From contig MBFK01000168.1 of NCBI GenBank assembly GCA_001704765.1, positions 1 to 50,967 of the forward strand: a stretch of DNA of 50,967 nt. The letters run 5' to 3'. Under the pieces are notes generated by a model that was given only the letters and a program-made list of their open reading frames with translations, was not told where the DNA came from and searched no databases. Position numbers and translations under genes: made by a program. Origin of the DNA: Sinorhizobium shofinae (GTDB lineage Bacteria > Pseudomonadota > Alphaproteobacteria > Rhizobiales > Rhizobiaceae). Below, piece after piece: positions 26,487-35,337 of this stretch (positions are counted from its first letter, which is position 1; each line of letters starts with the position of its first letter).

Positions 26487-27428
26487 ATGAAACTATCGAT
26501 CTGCACCGATGTGATGGGAGACCTCTCCTTCACTGATATGCTCGACAAATGCGTTAAACTCGGTGTCGACGGCATCGAAATGACCGGCGGCGGTTGGTCC
26601 CGCGCGCCGCATTTCCGCGCCGACGAGCTCTTGGCCGACAAGGCGCTCCTGAGGACGAAGCTGAAAGAGATCGAGGCGCGTGGCCTCGAAATCGCGGCGC
26701 TCAACTGCTCGGCCAACCCCCTCGATCCGGGCGAGATGGGCAAGCGTCACCGCAAGGAGATGGAGGACACCATCCGCCTCGCTGGTGAGATCGGCATTAA
26801 GACCATCGTGACGATGTCCGGCCTGCCGGAAGCCGCGCCCGGTGACATGGTCCCCAACTGGCTGGTCTATACCAAGAGCTGGCCCGACGAAATGCCTGAG
26901 CGCGATCGCTACCAGTGGGAAGACCGTGCTTTCCCCCTGTGGCACGATCTTGTGAAGCTGGCCAAGGAGGCCGGCGTCGAAAAATACGCGCTCGAAAACT
27001 TCTCGGCCATGCTCGTGTGGAATCCCGAGACTCTTTTCCGTCTGCGCAACGAGGTTGGCCCGACGGTCGGCATGAACCTCGATCCCTCGCATCTGATGTG
27101 GATGGGCGCCGATCCAATCGCGTCTGCCCGCGCGCTCGGCAATGCGATCCACCATTGCCACGGCAAGGACACCCGTATCGAGCGAGGACTTGCGGATGTG
27201 AACGGCCTTCTCGAATTGAAGGAGGTCACCGACGTCGCCAACCGCACCTGGAACTACGTTGCCGTCGGCGCAGGCCGTGATCTGCGGTGGTGGAAGGAGT
27301 TCTTCTCGGTCGTCCGCATGTGCGGCTACAACGGTTGGGTAAGCCTCGAGATGGAAGACTTCACGATGTCGACTGAGGCCGGCATCCAATCCTCCATCGA
27401 CGCGCTGCAGGCAACGATTAGCCGCTGA
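26487..27428 (+). CDS. Sugar phosphate isomerase/epimerase, paralogue of the 14571 gene
   Basis: 313 residues from ATG 26487; a longer open frame upstream runs through the terminator and is not credible. TIM-barrel isomerase with AALNCSANPLDPGEMG, TMSGLPEAAPGD, NLDPSHLMWMGADP, HCHGKDTRIE and the final LEMEDF. These segments align with the protein at 14571, suggesting both modules degrade related compounds. It begins 13 bases after the T-run of the terminator. Confidence 0.9.
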   Translation: MKLSICTDVMGDLSFTDMLDKCVKLGVDGIEMTGGGWSRAPHFRADELLADKALLRTKLKEIEARGLEIAALNCSANPLDPGEMGKRHRKEMEDTIRLAGEIGIKTIVTMSGLPEAAPGDMVPNWLVYTKSWPDEMPERDRYQWEDRAFPLWHDLVKLAKEAGVEKYALENFSAMLVWNPETLFRLRNEVGPTVGMNLDPSHLMWMGADPIASARALGNAIHHCHGKDTRIERGLADVNGLLELKEVTDVANRTWNYVAVGAGRDLRWWKEFFSVVRMCGYNGWVSLEMEDFTMSTEAGIQSSIDALQATISR

Positions 27429-27434
27429 TAGGGA

Positions 27435-27456
27435 CGCGGGCAGGCGGCTGCCCGCG
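27435..27456 (+). terminator. Hairpin after the isomerase gene
   Basis: Perfect 9-bp stem CGCGGGCAG / CTGCCCGCG with a GCGG loop, six bases past the isomerase stop. No T-run. Confidence 0.5.
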
Positions 27457-27470
27457 CCCACCGCCCTGGT

Positions 27471-27605
27471 GCGGCTCACGAGCTCGGCTACGGCGGCTAA
27501 ATCACCATCGAACAGGGACGGGATCCGCTGAACGGTGGCTCCATCCTCGACGACCCCGCGGCCAGCCGGGCGTTCCTGAAAAGGCACGGCATTCTGAGGA
27601 CATGA
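27471..27605 (+). pseudogene. 3' tail of a lost isomerase (IolE-like)
   Basis: In the frame that ends TGA 27603-27605 the translation reads ELGYGG, stop, ITIEQGRDPLNGGSILDD and AASRAFLKRHGIL. This matches the C-terminus of IolE-like TIM-barrel isomerases (GYDGW-x-TIEQ-D ... AS-x-x-FL). Only about 40 residues remain and one codon is TAA. Its stop overlaps the ATG of the iolC fragment (ATGA), showing that an intact isomerase gene once directly preceded iolC. Confidence 0.7.
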
Positions 27606-28198
27606 GTATGACCAATTCATTGGACGTTATCACGATCGGGCGCGCGGGGGTTGACCTCTACGGGGCCCAGGTCGGGGGGCGCCTTGAAGATATGGGATCC
27701 TTCGAGAAATACATCGGCGGGAGCCCCGCCAACATCGCCTGCGGGACGGCGCGTCTGGGGCTCAGGTCGGCGCTCATCACCCGGGTGGGCGACGAGCATA
27801 TGGGGCGGTTCATCCGCGAGGAGGTCGCGCGGCACGGGGTCGAGACTCGCGGCGTCGCGACCGATCCCGAGCGGCTCACGGCGCTCGTCATCCTCGGCAT
27901 CCGCGACGAGGAGCGCTTTCCGCTCATTTTCTACCGCGAGAACTGTGCGGATATGGCGCTCTGCGAAGAGGACATTGACGAGGAGCTCATTGCGTCCTCG
28001 CGCTGCGTGCTTGTGACCGGCACCCATTTGTCCCACTCGCGCACCGAGGCTGCCGTTCTCAAGTCGCTCAACCTTGCCCGCAAACACAGGGCAAAGACTG
28101 CGCTCGATATCGACTACCGCCCGAACCTCTGGGGCGTGGCGGGGCATAATGACGGCCTGTCGGGCGAAAGCTCTGGATCTCGATCGCGATCGCGTTAG
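27602..28198 (+). pseudogene. iolC: 5' half of iolC (5-dehydro-2-deoxygluconokinase), truncated
   Basis: The first 185 or so residues are a clear PfkB-family IolC N-terminus (DVITIGRAGVDLYG, GGSPANIACGTARLGL, TRVGDEHMGRFIREEV, FDIDYRP-like ALDIDYRPNLWGVAGH). IolC phosphorylates 2-deoxy-5-keto-gluconate in inositol catabolism and is at least about 320 residues (about 640 in many rhizobia). Here homology stops at HNDG near 28155; a meaningless RSRSR tail leads to a TAG. The catalytic C-terminal part of the kinase (GAGD motif) is absent, so it cannot be active. The sequence after the junction is an EamA transporter. Confidence 0.88.
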
Positions 28199-28680
28199 CG
28201 GGGATGGCGCTTCTGTTCCTCGCGCCCGACGCGCGGTTTGATCCCAGCCATCTCTTTTTCGTCGTCTCCGCTTTGCTGTGGGCTGCAAGCATTGCCCTCG
28301 TCAAACGCAATTCGAGCCATATCGGGCCCGTGGTCGTCACGGCTGTTCAGCTCTCCGTTTCGGGTTTGGTGATCCTCACGGCTTCACTGCTCCTCGAGGA
28401 GATGCCGGCCAGACTCCCGTCCCCGGACGTCTGGGGGTGGTTTTTCGCAAGCGTGCTCATTTCCACCTGCCTCAGGTTCCTTCTGCAGTTTCGCGGCCAA
28501 CAGATGATTTCGGCTGGGAGGGCGGCGGTGCTCATGTGCTGCGAGCCGGTTTGGGCGCTGATCTTCTCGGTATCGTTTCTGGGGACAGCCGTGAGCCTTT
28601 CCCAGGCCGCTGGTTGCGCCGTGATTTTCGCGGCGATGCTCTACCAGGTCATTTCGCCGACACAGAAAGCGGCAAGATGA
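28153..28680 (+). pseudogene. 3' half of an EamA/DMT-family transporter
   Basis: From about 28164 another frame encodes KLWISIAIALAGMALLFLA and then a complete C-terminal EamA repeat of about five membrane helices (ALLWAASIALVKRN, GQQMISAGRAAVLMCCEPVW, AGCAVIFAAMLYQV). An intact protein would have ten helices and about 300 residues; only the second half remains and the start is lost. An internal ATG at 28204 could in theory give a 158-residue half transporter. The abrupt join to iolC marks a deletion endpoint near 28155-28168. Confidence 0.75.
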
Positions 28681-28763
28681 AGGCATTCGTTGAAAGTCCC
28701 AAAGGAGCCGCCTGCGAGTGTCGCCGCTCCGAAAGGCCGTTCAGACTGTCCCGCTGCCTACGA

Positions 28764-29648
28764 TCATCTCATTGGGCGATGAGCCTGTCGCTCAACTTTC
28801 TCGAAATGATCCGCGATCATTTGGCCCGTGGCGATCCAGACGTCGCCCTTTGCCTGAACATGTCGGAGGAAGTCACGAAGGATATGCCAGCGCATCGGGC
28901 GTCCCGAGACCTGCGGGTGAAGGACGAGCGTGGTGACGCCACCCCAGGCATGGGTCGCTTCAAACTCGTCAATCCAGAGCGGAAGAACGGCATCGCGGCC
29001 GAACAGCGGTCGCGGGCTGGTGCGGCTTGACATGCCGAAATTCCAGTCGTCGAAGGCGAAGTTGACGGGGATCTCCACCGGCCCCGGAATGCCGTCCGCG
29101 CAGGCGTGCCGGTAGGGCATGATGTCGTCGCGGAACGAACTCGAGTAACGGATTCCGGATTTTGCAAGATAGGCGATGAGCTCCGGGAAATTTTCGCCCG
29201 ATGGCGCACGATAGCCGATGGGCCTGACACCGAGCGCCTGTTGCAGCGCTTCGAAACCGCGGTCGATTTCATCGAATGTTTCCTCAAGGCGCTCGCGATC
29301 CGGCATCTTGTGCAGGTAGCCGTGATGGCCGATCTCATGTCCCGATTTAAGGATCTTCTCGCAGGCCGCTGGATGCGCGAGCGCCGTCCACCCCGGCGTG
29401 AAGAACGTCGCCTTCAGTTCCAGTTCGTCCATCAGCTCGAGGATTTTCGCAATGCCGACGCGCGCGTCGTATCCGCCATGGGAGGTGGTGACCATACGGT
29501 CGACGTTCGAGGCGTTGTTGCCGATCCATGCGGTTTCAGCGTCAACGTCGAAACCGATGAAAAGGGCGCTACGCGAGCCGTTCGGCCAGATCATCTGCGG
29601 CGCTTGCGGAGCCGGGTTGAGTGGTCGCGGCGAGAGGTCGTGGTTCAT
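28764..29648 (-). CDS. Polysaccharide deacetylase/PuuE-like hydrolase
   Basis: 294 residues with the NodB-homology fold: FDVDAETAW (33-41, catalytic Asp) and GHEIGHHGYLH (103-113, metal His), then GYRAPSGENFPEL. In this branch, which contains PuuE-type allantoinases and cyclic-imide hydrolases, the enzymes are cytoplasmic and cleave C-N bonds of small molecules. No signal peptide is seen, in agreement. It is the last gene of the minus-strand operon, ten bases after the MmgE/PrpD gene. It may open a cyclic amide or remove an acyl group from the imported compound. Confidence 0.88.
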   Translation of the reverse strand: MNHDLSPRPLNPAPQAPQMIWPNGSRSALFIGFDVDAETAWIGNNASNVDRMVTTSHGGYDARVGIAKILELMDELELKATFFTPGWTALAHPAACEKILKSGHEIGHHGYLHKMPDRERLEETFDEIDRGFEALQQALGVRPIGYRAPSGENFPELIAYLAKSGIRYSSSFRDDIMPYRHACADGIPGPVEIPVNFAFDDWNFGMSSRTSPRPLFGRDAVLPLWIDEFEATHAWGGVTTLVLHPQVSGRPMRWHILRDFLRHVQAKGDVWIATGQMIADHFEKVERQAHRPMR

Positions 29649-29658
29649 GGCAAAATCC

Positions 29659-31050
29659 TCAGGAAAAGACCGGGCGACTGTCTGCGTCGCCAGCTAGCAA
29701 GACCTCCAGCCTGCGGCAGTCATCCAGGTTCTCGAGTTCGGCGAGCATCCTCCAGAGCTGGTCGGCCTGCGCCGCTTCGATGCTCATCGTCGCGAGTTCC
29801 TGGAACTTGGCGGCGACGGCGGCAGGCTGCATCGGTCGTTCTGTCGAGCCGGTGGCCCGCGGAACCGTCCGTGAGACGCTGACGCCATCCTTGAAGACAA
29901 GTGTGACGGCCGGTTCGTCAAGCGGCTGCATCGCGTCGTCGACGATGAGGCGCATGACGTCCATCATACTCTGGACGCGCGGGTCGGCACGGCGCTCGGC
30001 CGAATAGGCCTGGAGCCCGGCCGTGCCGAAGACGCAACGCGCGGCCAGTGCATATGGCAGGCTCATTTGGGTCGGCGCCATGGCACCGTTCTCTTTGGCG
30101 CCGCACATGCCCATCAGCATCGCGCTTAACCGCAATTCGATCCTCTCGATCCCGGCCGCGTCGCGGCCCCTCTCCGAGAGCAGATCTTCCAGTGCATCCA
30201 CCGCGGAATGGGCGCCGCGGCAGGAGGCGTAGGGCTTGAGGACCGCGCGCTTTACCTTCCAGTTTTCCCCGAGGTCCTCGGAAAGTCGTTCCGGCTGGCA
30301 GGCGGCCTTGTTGAAGGATCGGAAAAAGCCGCCCCAGACATCATTGAAGACCTTGGATGGCCCGGCAAGGCCGTCACCGGCCAGCCTTGCTGCGAGCAGA
30401 CCGCCTTCGGCCGCGCGTCCAGCGTGGATCTTCTTGGCCTGCGAACCATCATGAATGAAGGCCCAGAGGCCGGACGAAAAGCTGGTCGCGAGTGTGATCG
30501 CATCGCGCGTCGCGGGGCCGTCGAAGCCGGACAGATTGGCGACGGCCGCTGAAGCTGCGAGCGTGCCGCATGTCCCGGTGGAGTGCCATCCAAGCCCGTT
30601 GTGGCTGTCATATCCGCCCGCCGCCTCGAGGATGCGTCGGCCAACGTCGTAGCCGGCGACCACGCTTGCGATCAGTTCCTTGCCGCTAACCGGGTGCGGC
30701 TTTTCCGAAACCGCAGCGAGAACCGCCGGGATCACGACCGCGCCCGAATGATCGCAGCCGCCCGCGTCATCGAGCTCGAAGGCATGGGCCGCCACGCCAT
30801 TGATGAGAGCCGCGTCACGGGCGGAAGCGTGATCGTCTGTCCCCCAGAGCCGGGCGCTGCCCGGGGAACCGGCGGTTCTGCGGGCGATCCGGAATTCGGT
30901 CGACCGGGCGCCGGCTAATGCCGCGCCAAGCGTATCCGCGATGTGAACCTTTGTCCTTTCAATAACATCAGGGGGAAGCGCCTCAAACCGGAGCGCCGAA
31001 ATGAAGGATGCCAGTCTGTCGACCGGAGCATCGTCAAGAACGCGGGACAT
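29659..31050 (-). CDS. MmgE/PrpD-family protein
   Basis: 463 residues from ATG 31048-31050 (MSRVLDDAPVDRLASFISAL); the frame continues upstream without homology. MmgE/PrpD hallmarks: HIADTLGAALAGARSTEF, INGVAAHAFELDDAGGCDHSG, GYDVGRRILEA, HSTGTCGTLAASAAVANL, and KPYASCRGAHSAVDAL. Known members are 2-methylcitrate dehydratase, cis-aconitate decarboxylase-like proteins and iminodisuccinate epimerase of Agrobacterium. In an operon with a C-N lyase of the argininosuccinate-lyase family and an amino acid importer, the epimerase role is attractive, but a dehydratase cannot be excluded. Confidence 0.9.
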   Translation of the reverse strand: MSRVLDDAPVDRLASFISALRFEALPPDVIERTKVHIADTLGAALAGARSTEFRIARRTAGSPGSARLWGTDDHASARDAALINGVAAHAFELDDAGGCDHSGAVVIPAVLAAVSEKPHPVSGKELIASVVAGYDVGRRILEAAGGYDSHNGLGWHSTGTCGTLAASAAVANLSGFDGPATRDAITLATSFSSGLWAFIHDGSQAKKIHAGRAAEGGLLAARLAGDGLAGPSKVFNDVWGGFFRSFNKAACQPERLSEDLGENWKVKRAVLKPYASCRGAHSAVDALEDLLSERGRDAAGIERIELRLSAMLMGMCGAKENGAMAPTQMSLPYALAARCVFGTAGLQAYSAERRADPRVQSMMDVMRLIVDDAMQPLDEPAVTLVFKDGVSVSRTVPRATGSTERPMQPAAVAAKFQELATMSIEAAQADQLWRMLAELENLDDCRRLEVLLAGDADSRPVFS

Positions 31051-31116
31051 GGGATTTGCTCTATCGGGTTGTGATATCGATTGGCGCGGCACTGCCGTTC
31101 GTCGAAGCCTCGATTG

Positions 31117-31146
31117 GCGGCTCCGGCCTTTCCGCGCCGGAGCCGC
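31117..31146 (-). terminator. Hairpin after the binding-protein gene
   Basis: 11-bp stem GCGGCTCCGGC / GCCGGAGCCGC with an 8-base loop, 12 bases beyond the binding-protein stop. It probably stabilises the upstream mRNA, because MmgE/PrpD and deacetylase genes continue on the same strand. Confidence 0.55.
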
Positions 31147-31157
31147 AGCGTACGGGA

Positions 31158-31988
31158 TTACTTCGCGGCCTCGCCGTTGACGTAGATGCCGTCGAGCATG
31201 GTGCCTTCAAGACCGTGCTTGGCGAATATCGCCTTGTATTCGCCGGATGACATCAATTCTTTTAGTGCCGTGGCATAGGCGTCGCGCAGCTCCGCGTCCT
31301 TCTTGGCAAAGCCGATGCCCTGGTAGACGGCCGTGAAGGGTTCGCCGACGACGGCATAGGTGTCCTTCTCGAGGTTCATCAGATAAGGCAGCGTTTCGGA
31401 ACCCTGCACGGCGGCATCGAGGCGGCCTTGCTTGAGTTGTGCGCGGGCGTCGGCCGAACCTTCCGTGCCGACGACGTTGATCGCTGGCAGGCCTTTGGCC
31501 TCGCAGTTTGCGGCACTCCACTTGGCGGTCTCGTCCGGGAAGGAGGTGCGACGGCTCATGCCGACGGTCTTGCCGCAGAAATCGGTAAGCGTCTTGAACT
31601 CGTCCTTGCGGGCAAAGGACGTATAGAACTGCGCGCCGGATTTCATGTAATCGACGAAATCAAGCGTGTCACGGCGCTTCGGAAGATCGCTCATGCCGCT
31701 ATGGATGAGGTCGACGCGGCCGGTTGTCAGCGACGAGATCATCTGCTCGAATCCGATGTCAGCCCATTCGACGGTGGTGCCGAGTTGCTTGGCGAGTGCT
31801 ACGCCGAGATCGATGTCGACGCCCTTGAGTTCGTTGGTGGACGGATCGCGGTATTCCATCGGCGGATAGTTCGGCTGGTTGGCGGCCACGACCTTGCCGG
31901 CGGACTTGACCCGTTCAGGCAGACCTTCGGCGCTTGCGGAGGTTGCGGCAAGGCATGCGACAGCGAGCATTGCGAAATGCTTGTTCAT
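31158..31988 (-). CDS. Polar amino acid ABC transporter substrate-binding protein
   Basis: 276 residues from ATG 31988 (MNKHFAMLAVACLAATSASA, a standard signal peptide); an upstream in-frame ATG at 32000 adds four residues. Type II binding fold of the SBP_bac_3 family: NYPPMEYRDPSTNELKGVDI, DLGVALAKQLG, MISSLTTGRVDLIHSGM, and a C-terminal LMSSGEYKAIFAKHGLEG. The family binds amino acids, opines and related dicarboxylates. It is the specificity subunit for the permease and ATPase genes upstream. Confidence 0.93.
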   Translation of the reverse strand: MNKHFAMLAVACLAATSASAEGLPERVKSAGKVVAANQPNYPPMEYRDPSTNELKGVDIDLGVALAKQLGTTVEWADIGFEQMISSLTTGRVDLIHSGMSDLPKRRDTLDFVDYMKSGAQFYTSFARKDEFKTLTDFCGKTVGMSRRTSFPDETAKWSAANCEAKGLPAINVVGTEGSADARAQLKQGRLDAAVQGSETLPYLMNLEKDTYAVVGEPFTAVYQGIGFAKKDAELRDAYATALKELMSSGEYKAIFAKHGLEGTMLDGIYVNGEAAK

Positions 31989-32015
31989 GTGGTTCCCCAT
32001 GTCTGGTCCTGGTTT

Positions 32016-32040
32016 AAGCCGGCTTTCCTTCTGCCGGCTT
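32016..32040 (-). terminator. Hairpin between ATPase and binding-protein genes
   Basis: 8-bp stem AAGCCGGC / GCCGGCTT with a 9-base loop in the 50-base gap. A hairpin here may let the binding protein be expressed at a different level from the membrane components. Confidence 0.45.
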
Positions 32041-32048
32041 TGCTCTTC

Positions 32049-32819
32049 TCAGCTATGCACGGCTTTGATGAATTCCGCCGTTCTGGCACTTCTCGGGGCG
32101 CTGAGGACCTCCGATGCCAAGCCTGTTTCGACCACCTTTCCGGTTTCCATGAAGGTGACCGTATTGGCCACATTGCGAGCAAAGCCGAGCTCATGGGTGA
32201 CCACGATCATCGTCATGCCCGAGGCAGCGAGATCCTTCATGACGTCAAGAACTTCCGACACGAGCTCCGGATCGAGCGCCGATGTCGGTTCGTCGAAGAG
32301 AATGAGATCCGGCCGCATGCCCATGGCGCGGGCAATCGCGACGCGCTGCTGCTGCCCGCCGGAAAGCTCCGAAGGGTAGTGGTTCGCCTTGTCCGCCAGT
32401 CCCACGCGCTCCAAAAGCGCCAGGGCCCGTTGGCGAGCTTCCTTCACCGGTTCGCCGAGCACTTGCACCGGACCCTCAATGATGTTTTCGACGGCCGTCT
32501 TGTGCGGGAACAGGTTAAAGCGCTGGAAGACCATGCCGATCCGTCGGCGCTGGCGCGAAATCTCAGCATCGCTGAATTCATGGAGATTGTTGCCCTCGCG
32601 GCGGTAGCCGATGAGTTCGTCATTGACCCAGATCGCGCCGCCATCCATCCGCTCCAGAAGGTTGATGCAGCGCAGGAGTGTGCTCTTGCCGGAACCTGAG
32701 GGGCCGATGATGCAACTGACCTCTCCACGGGCAACGTCGAGGCTGACCTTGTCGAGGGCACGGAAATGGCCGTAGTTCTTGGTAACGTCGATGGCCTTGA
32801 CGAGAATGTCCTGGTTCAT
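32049..32819 (-). CDS. Polar amino acid ABC transporter ATP-binding protein (GlnQ-like)
   Basis: 256 residues from ATG 32817-32819, which has GAGG at proper spacing; a GTG at 32831 overlapping the permease stop is an alternative. Walker A GPSGSGKST (39-47), Q99, signature LSGGQQQ (152-158), Walker B LILFDE (172-177), switch His in VVTHELG. Energises uptake through the permease encoded immediately upstream. Confidence 0.93.
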   Translation of the reverse strand: MNQDILVKAIDVTKNYGHFRALDKVSLDVARGEVSCIIGPSGSGKSTLLRCINLLERMDGGAIWVNDELIGYRREGNNLHEFSDAEISRQRRRIGMVFQRFNLFPHKTAVENIIEGPVQVLGEPVKEARQRALALLERVGLADKANHYPSELSGGQQQRVAIARAMGMRPDLILFDEPTSALDPELVSEVLDVMKDLAASGMTMIVVTHELGFARNVANTVTFMETGKVVETGLASEVLSAPRSARTAEFIKAVHS

Positions 32820-32827
32820 GACCGACC

Positions 32828-33700
32828 TCACATGGACGAGCGGATCGATTTCGAACCGCGGCCGAAATAGCGCTCGATGTAGTGCTGGCCGATCGAAAGG
32901 ACCGAGACGACGGCGAGATACCAGAAACTCGCGACCAACAGCAGTTCGAGCACTCGGGTGTTGGCGAAGTAGATGATCTGCGCGTTGTGCAGGATCTCGG
33001 AATACTGGATCACACTGGCAAGTGACGTCAGTTTCACCATGCCGATCACCTCATTTCCGACCGGCGGCACCATCACGCGCATGGCTTGTGGCAGAACTAT
33101 ACGGCGCAGCATCATCATCTGCGTCATGCCGATGGTGCGAGCCGCCTCGTACTGGCCGCTGTCTACGGAGAGAAGCCCGCTACGCACGACTTCCGACGTG
33201 TAGGCTCCTTGGGAGATGCCGAGGCCGAGCACGGCGGCCACGAAGGGCGTCATGACATCGACTGTCCTCACTTCGAACAGACCCGGGATGCCCATGGTCG
33301 GAAAGATGAGCGCCAGGTTGAACCACAGCATCAATTGCAAGAGCGCCGGCGCGCCGCGAAAGATCCAGACATAGGCGATGGCGATCGATGACAGCACCGG
33401 ATTGCCGGAAATACGCATGATGGCGATGAGAACGCCGAGAACGATGCCGAGACCCATGGCGGCGACGGTCATGAGCAGCGTGTTGACGAGGCCGTCGAGA
33501 ATGGCTGGCGCAAACAGGAAATCGCGCACGTAGCTCCACTCGATCTGCCCCACGCTGAACGCCCGGACGAGGGTGGCAAGCAGGACAAGCACCACGGCGG
33601 CCGTGACCATTCGGCCGACGTGGCGCTTCGGTACCAGTTTGAGATGGGCTATTTCGTATTTCGAATCCGCGCGGGGAGAAGAGAGGCTTGCCACATTCAT
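32828..33700 (-). CDS. Polar amino acid ABC transporter permease
   Basis: 290 residues of the HisM/GlnP family, with an N-terminal cytoplasmic extension of about 30 residues and five or six membrane segments. Motifs include NTLLMTVAAMGLGIVLGVLI and the EAA loop YEAARTIGMTQMMMLRRIVL, QAMRVMVPPVGNEVI. A single permease gene suggests a homodimer. Its start overlaps the stop of the lyase gene by four bases (ATGA), so import and cleavage proteins are translationally coupled. Confidence 0.93.
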   Translation of the reverse strand: MNVASLSSPRADSKYEIAHLKLVPKRHVGRMVTAAVVLVLLATLVRAFSVGQIEWSYVRDFLFAPAILDGLVNTLLMTVAAMGLGIVLGVLIAIMRISGNPVLSSIAIAYVWIFRGAPALLQLMLWFNLALIFPTMGIPGLFEVRTVDVMTPFVAAVLGLGISQGAYTSEVVRSGLLSVDSGQYEAARTIGMTQMMMLRRIVLPQAMRVMVPPVGNEVIGMVKLTSLASVIQYSEILHNAQIIYFANTRVLELLLVASFWYLAVVSVLSIGQHYIERYFGRGSKSIRSSM

Positions 33701-35163
33701 CTACGTCGCGCCTCCTCAAGGCCGTTTTTCGCTGCGACGGAGGCCGCCTCGGGGAGCGACGTTCCGGCAAACGTGCGGCAAACGGCAACAGCCGCCTCGA
33801 AGCGGGCGATCTGCTCTCGAACCCTTGCCGGCGCCGTGGCGCCGTAGCCGGTTCTGCTCGCAAGCGCCGTGTCGAGCGCGAGCGCGTTGAGCATATCCTC
33901 GCTCAAGCGAGGGTCGATGTTCTGTAAGTCCTTTGCCGTCAATCCGGAGAGGTCTTGACCTCGCTCCTCGCAGTGGCGAACGACGGTGCCAGTGATCTCG
34001 TGCGCCTCGGCAAACGGCACGTTCTGGGCGACAAGCCAGTCGGCGATCTCAGTCGCCAGGGTAAAGCCCTTTGGGGCCTCTTCGCCCAGTTTCTCCGTGT
34101 CGAATTCCAGGGTCGCCATCATGCCAGCAAAGGCGGGTAGAACCAGTTCGAGAATGTCGATCGTCTCGAACAGGCAGCGTTTGTCTTCGGCAAGGTCGCG
34201 GTTGTAGGCAAGTGGCATCGCTTTCATCGTGGCCAGGAAGCCGGCGATATTGCCGATCAATGTGCCCGACATGCCGCGTGTCAGTTCGGCGATGTCGGGG
34301 TTCTTCTTCTGCGGCATGATCGAGGAGCCAGTGGAATAGGAATCGTCCAGCCGCACCCAACTGAATTGCTTGGAGCTCCAGATGCAGATCTCCTCAGCAA
34401 TCCGGGAGAGATTGACCGCCACCAGCGAGCAGATGAACAGGAATTCTGCGACGTGATCGCGTGCCGACACGGCATCGATCGAGTTCTCGCAGGCCGCTGA
34501 ATAGCCAAGTTCGATGGCGGACTCGTCGGGGCGGCGGGCAATGCCAGAGCCGGCCAAAGCCGCCGCGCCGAGCGGTGAGCGGTCGAAGCGACGGTCCCAG
34601 TCCGCGAAGCGCTGAAGGTCGCGCAGCAGCGATTGAGCGTGCGCCATCAGGTGATGTCCAAGGACGATGGGCTGGGCCGGCTGCATATGGGTGAAGCCGG
34701 GCATCACGGTCACGGTATGCCGGGATGCTTGACCCACAAGCGCATCTTCGACTGCGATGATGCCACGCGAGAGTTCGCGTGCCATGCGCCGCAGGTAGAG
34801 GCGCGTGTTATTCGCTGTCTGGTCATTGCGCGAACGCCCGGCGCGAAGCTTGCCGCCCAGGGCACCGAGCCGGGCCATGAGCAGACGTTCGAGAAAGGTA
34901 TGGACATCCTCGTCGGACGGAATGGGTTCCTCCCGACCACTGCGGACATCGATTTCGATGCTGTCGAGGGCAGATCGGATCGTTGTGAATTCCCTTTCGT
35001 CAAGGACTCCTGCGCGCTTCAACTCGGTAGCATGGGCGCGCGAACCCGCGATATCCTCCCGGTACAAGCGAAAATACGACCTCGGTGAGCGTGACAGGTT
35101 TGCCAGAGCTTCAGACGGTCCGGACTTAAAACGTCCACCCCAGAGCTGTGTCGGTTCAGGCAT
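33697..35163 (-). CDS. Argininosuccinate-lyase-family C-N lyase
   Basis: 488 residues of the aspartase/fumarase superfamily: LWGGRFKSGPSEALANLS, GGKLRAGRSRNDQ, MPGFTHMQPAQP (catalytic His) and the signature GSSIMPQKKNP (catalytic Ser loop). The family splits argininosuccinate, but also includes lyases acting on N-(dicarboxyethyl) amines such as EDDS lyase, releasing fumarate. It is the first gene of a catabolic operon with an amino acid importer and lies away from other arginine genes; hence a catabolic role is more likely than arginine synthesis. A second argH elsewhere would confirm this. The enzyme appears complete and active. Confidence 0.9.
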   Translation of the reverse strand: MPEPTQLWGGRFKSGPSEALANLSRSPRSYFRLYREDIAGSRAHATELKRAGVLDEREFTTIRSALDSIEIDVRSGREEPIPSDEDVHTFLERLLMARLGALGGKLRAGRSRNDQTANNTRLYLRRMARELSRGIIAVEDALVGQASRHTVTVMPGFTHMQPAQPIVLGHHLMAHAQSLLRDLQRFADWDRRFDRSPLGAAALAGSGIARRPDESAIELGYSAACENSIDAVSARDHVAEFLFICSLVAVNLSRIAEEICIWSSKQFSWVRLDDSYSTGSSIMPQKKNPDIAELTRGMSGTLIGNIAGFLATMKAMPLAYNRDLAEDKRCLFETIDILELVLPAFAGMMATLEFDTEKLGEEAPKGFTLATEIADWLVAQNVPFAEAHEITGTVVRHCEERGQDLSGLTAKDLQNIDPRLSEDMLNALALDTALASRTGYGATAPARVREQIARFEAAVAVCRTFAGTSLPEAASVAAKNGLEEARRR

Positions 35164-35292
35164 TTTCGTTCCCTTGTCTGTTTAATCTTTTGGCAAGGCT
35201 CCCATGTGCTGCTTTTTACGACAAGCGAAGTTATTTCACTGCCCTATGAGAAAAACGACTAGCTCAGCCTTGATTGCTTATTTAGGATTTGC

Positions 35293-35304
35293 GCGAACGT
35301 TCGC
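35293..35304. promoter_or_regulatory. Palindrome in the lyase operon / lysR divergent region
   Basis: GCGAACGTTCGC is a perfect 12-bp palindrome 33 bases upstream of the LysR start, in a 174-base divergent gap. It is a candidate binding site for the LysR protein or another dimeric regulator; it does not show the simple T-N11-A form. Confidence 0.45.
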
Positions 35305-35337
35305 CCGTCGCGTCGACGAAATCAACCGGAGGATTGC

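Noticed and set aside
25226..26743. A 505-codon minus-strand frame opposite the second dehydrogenase
   Set aside because: Antisense shadow of a clear Gfo/Idh/MocA gene; it also crosses the terminator at 26446.
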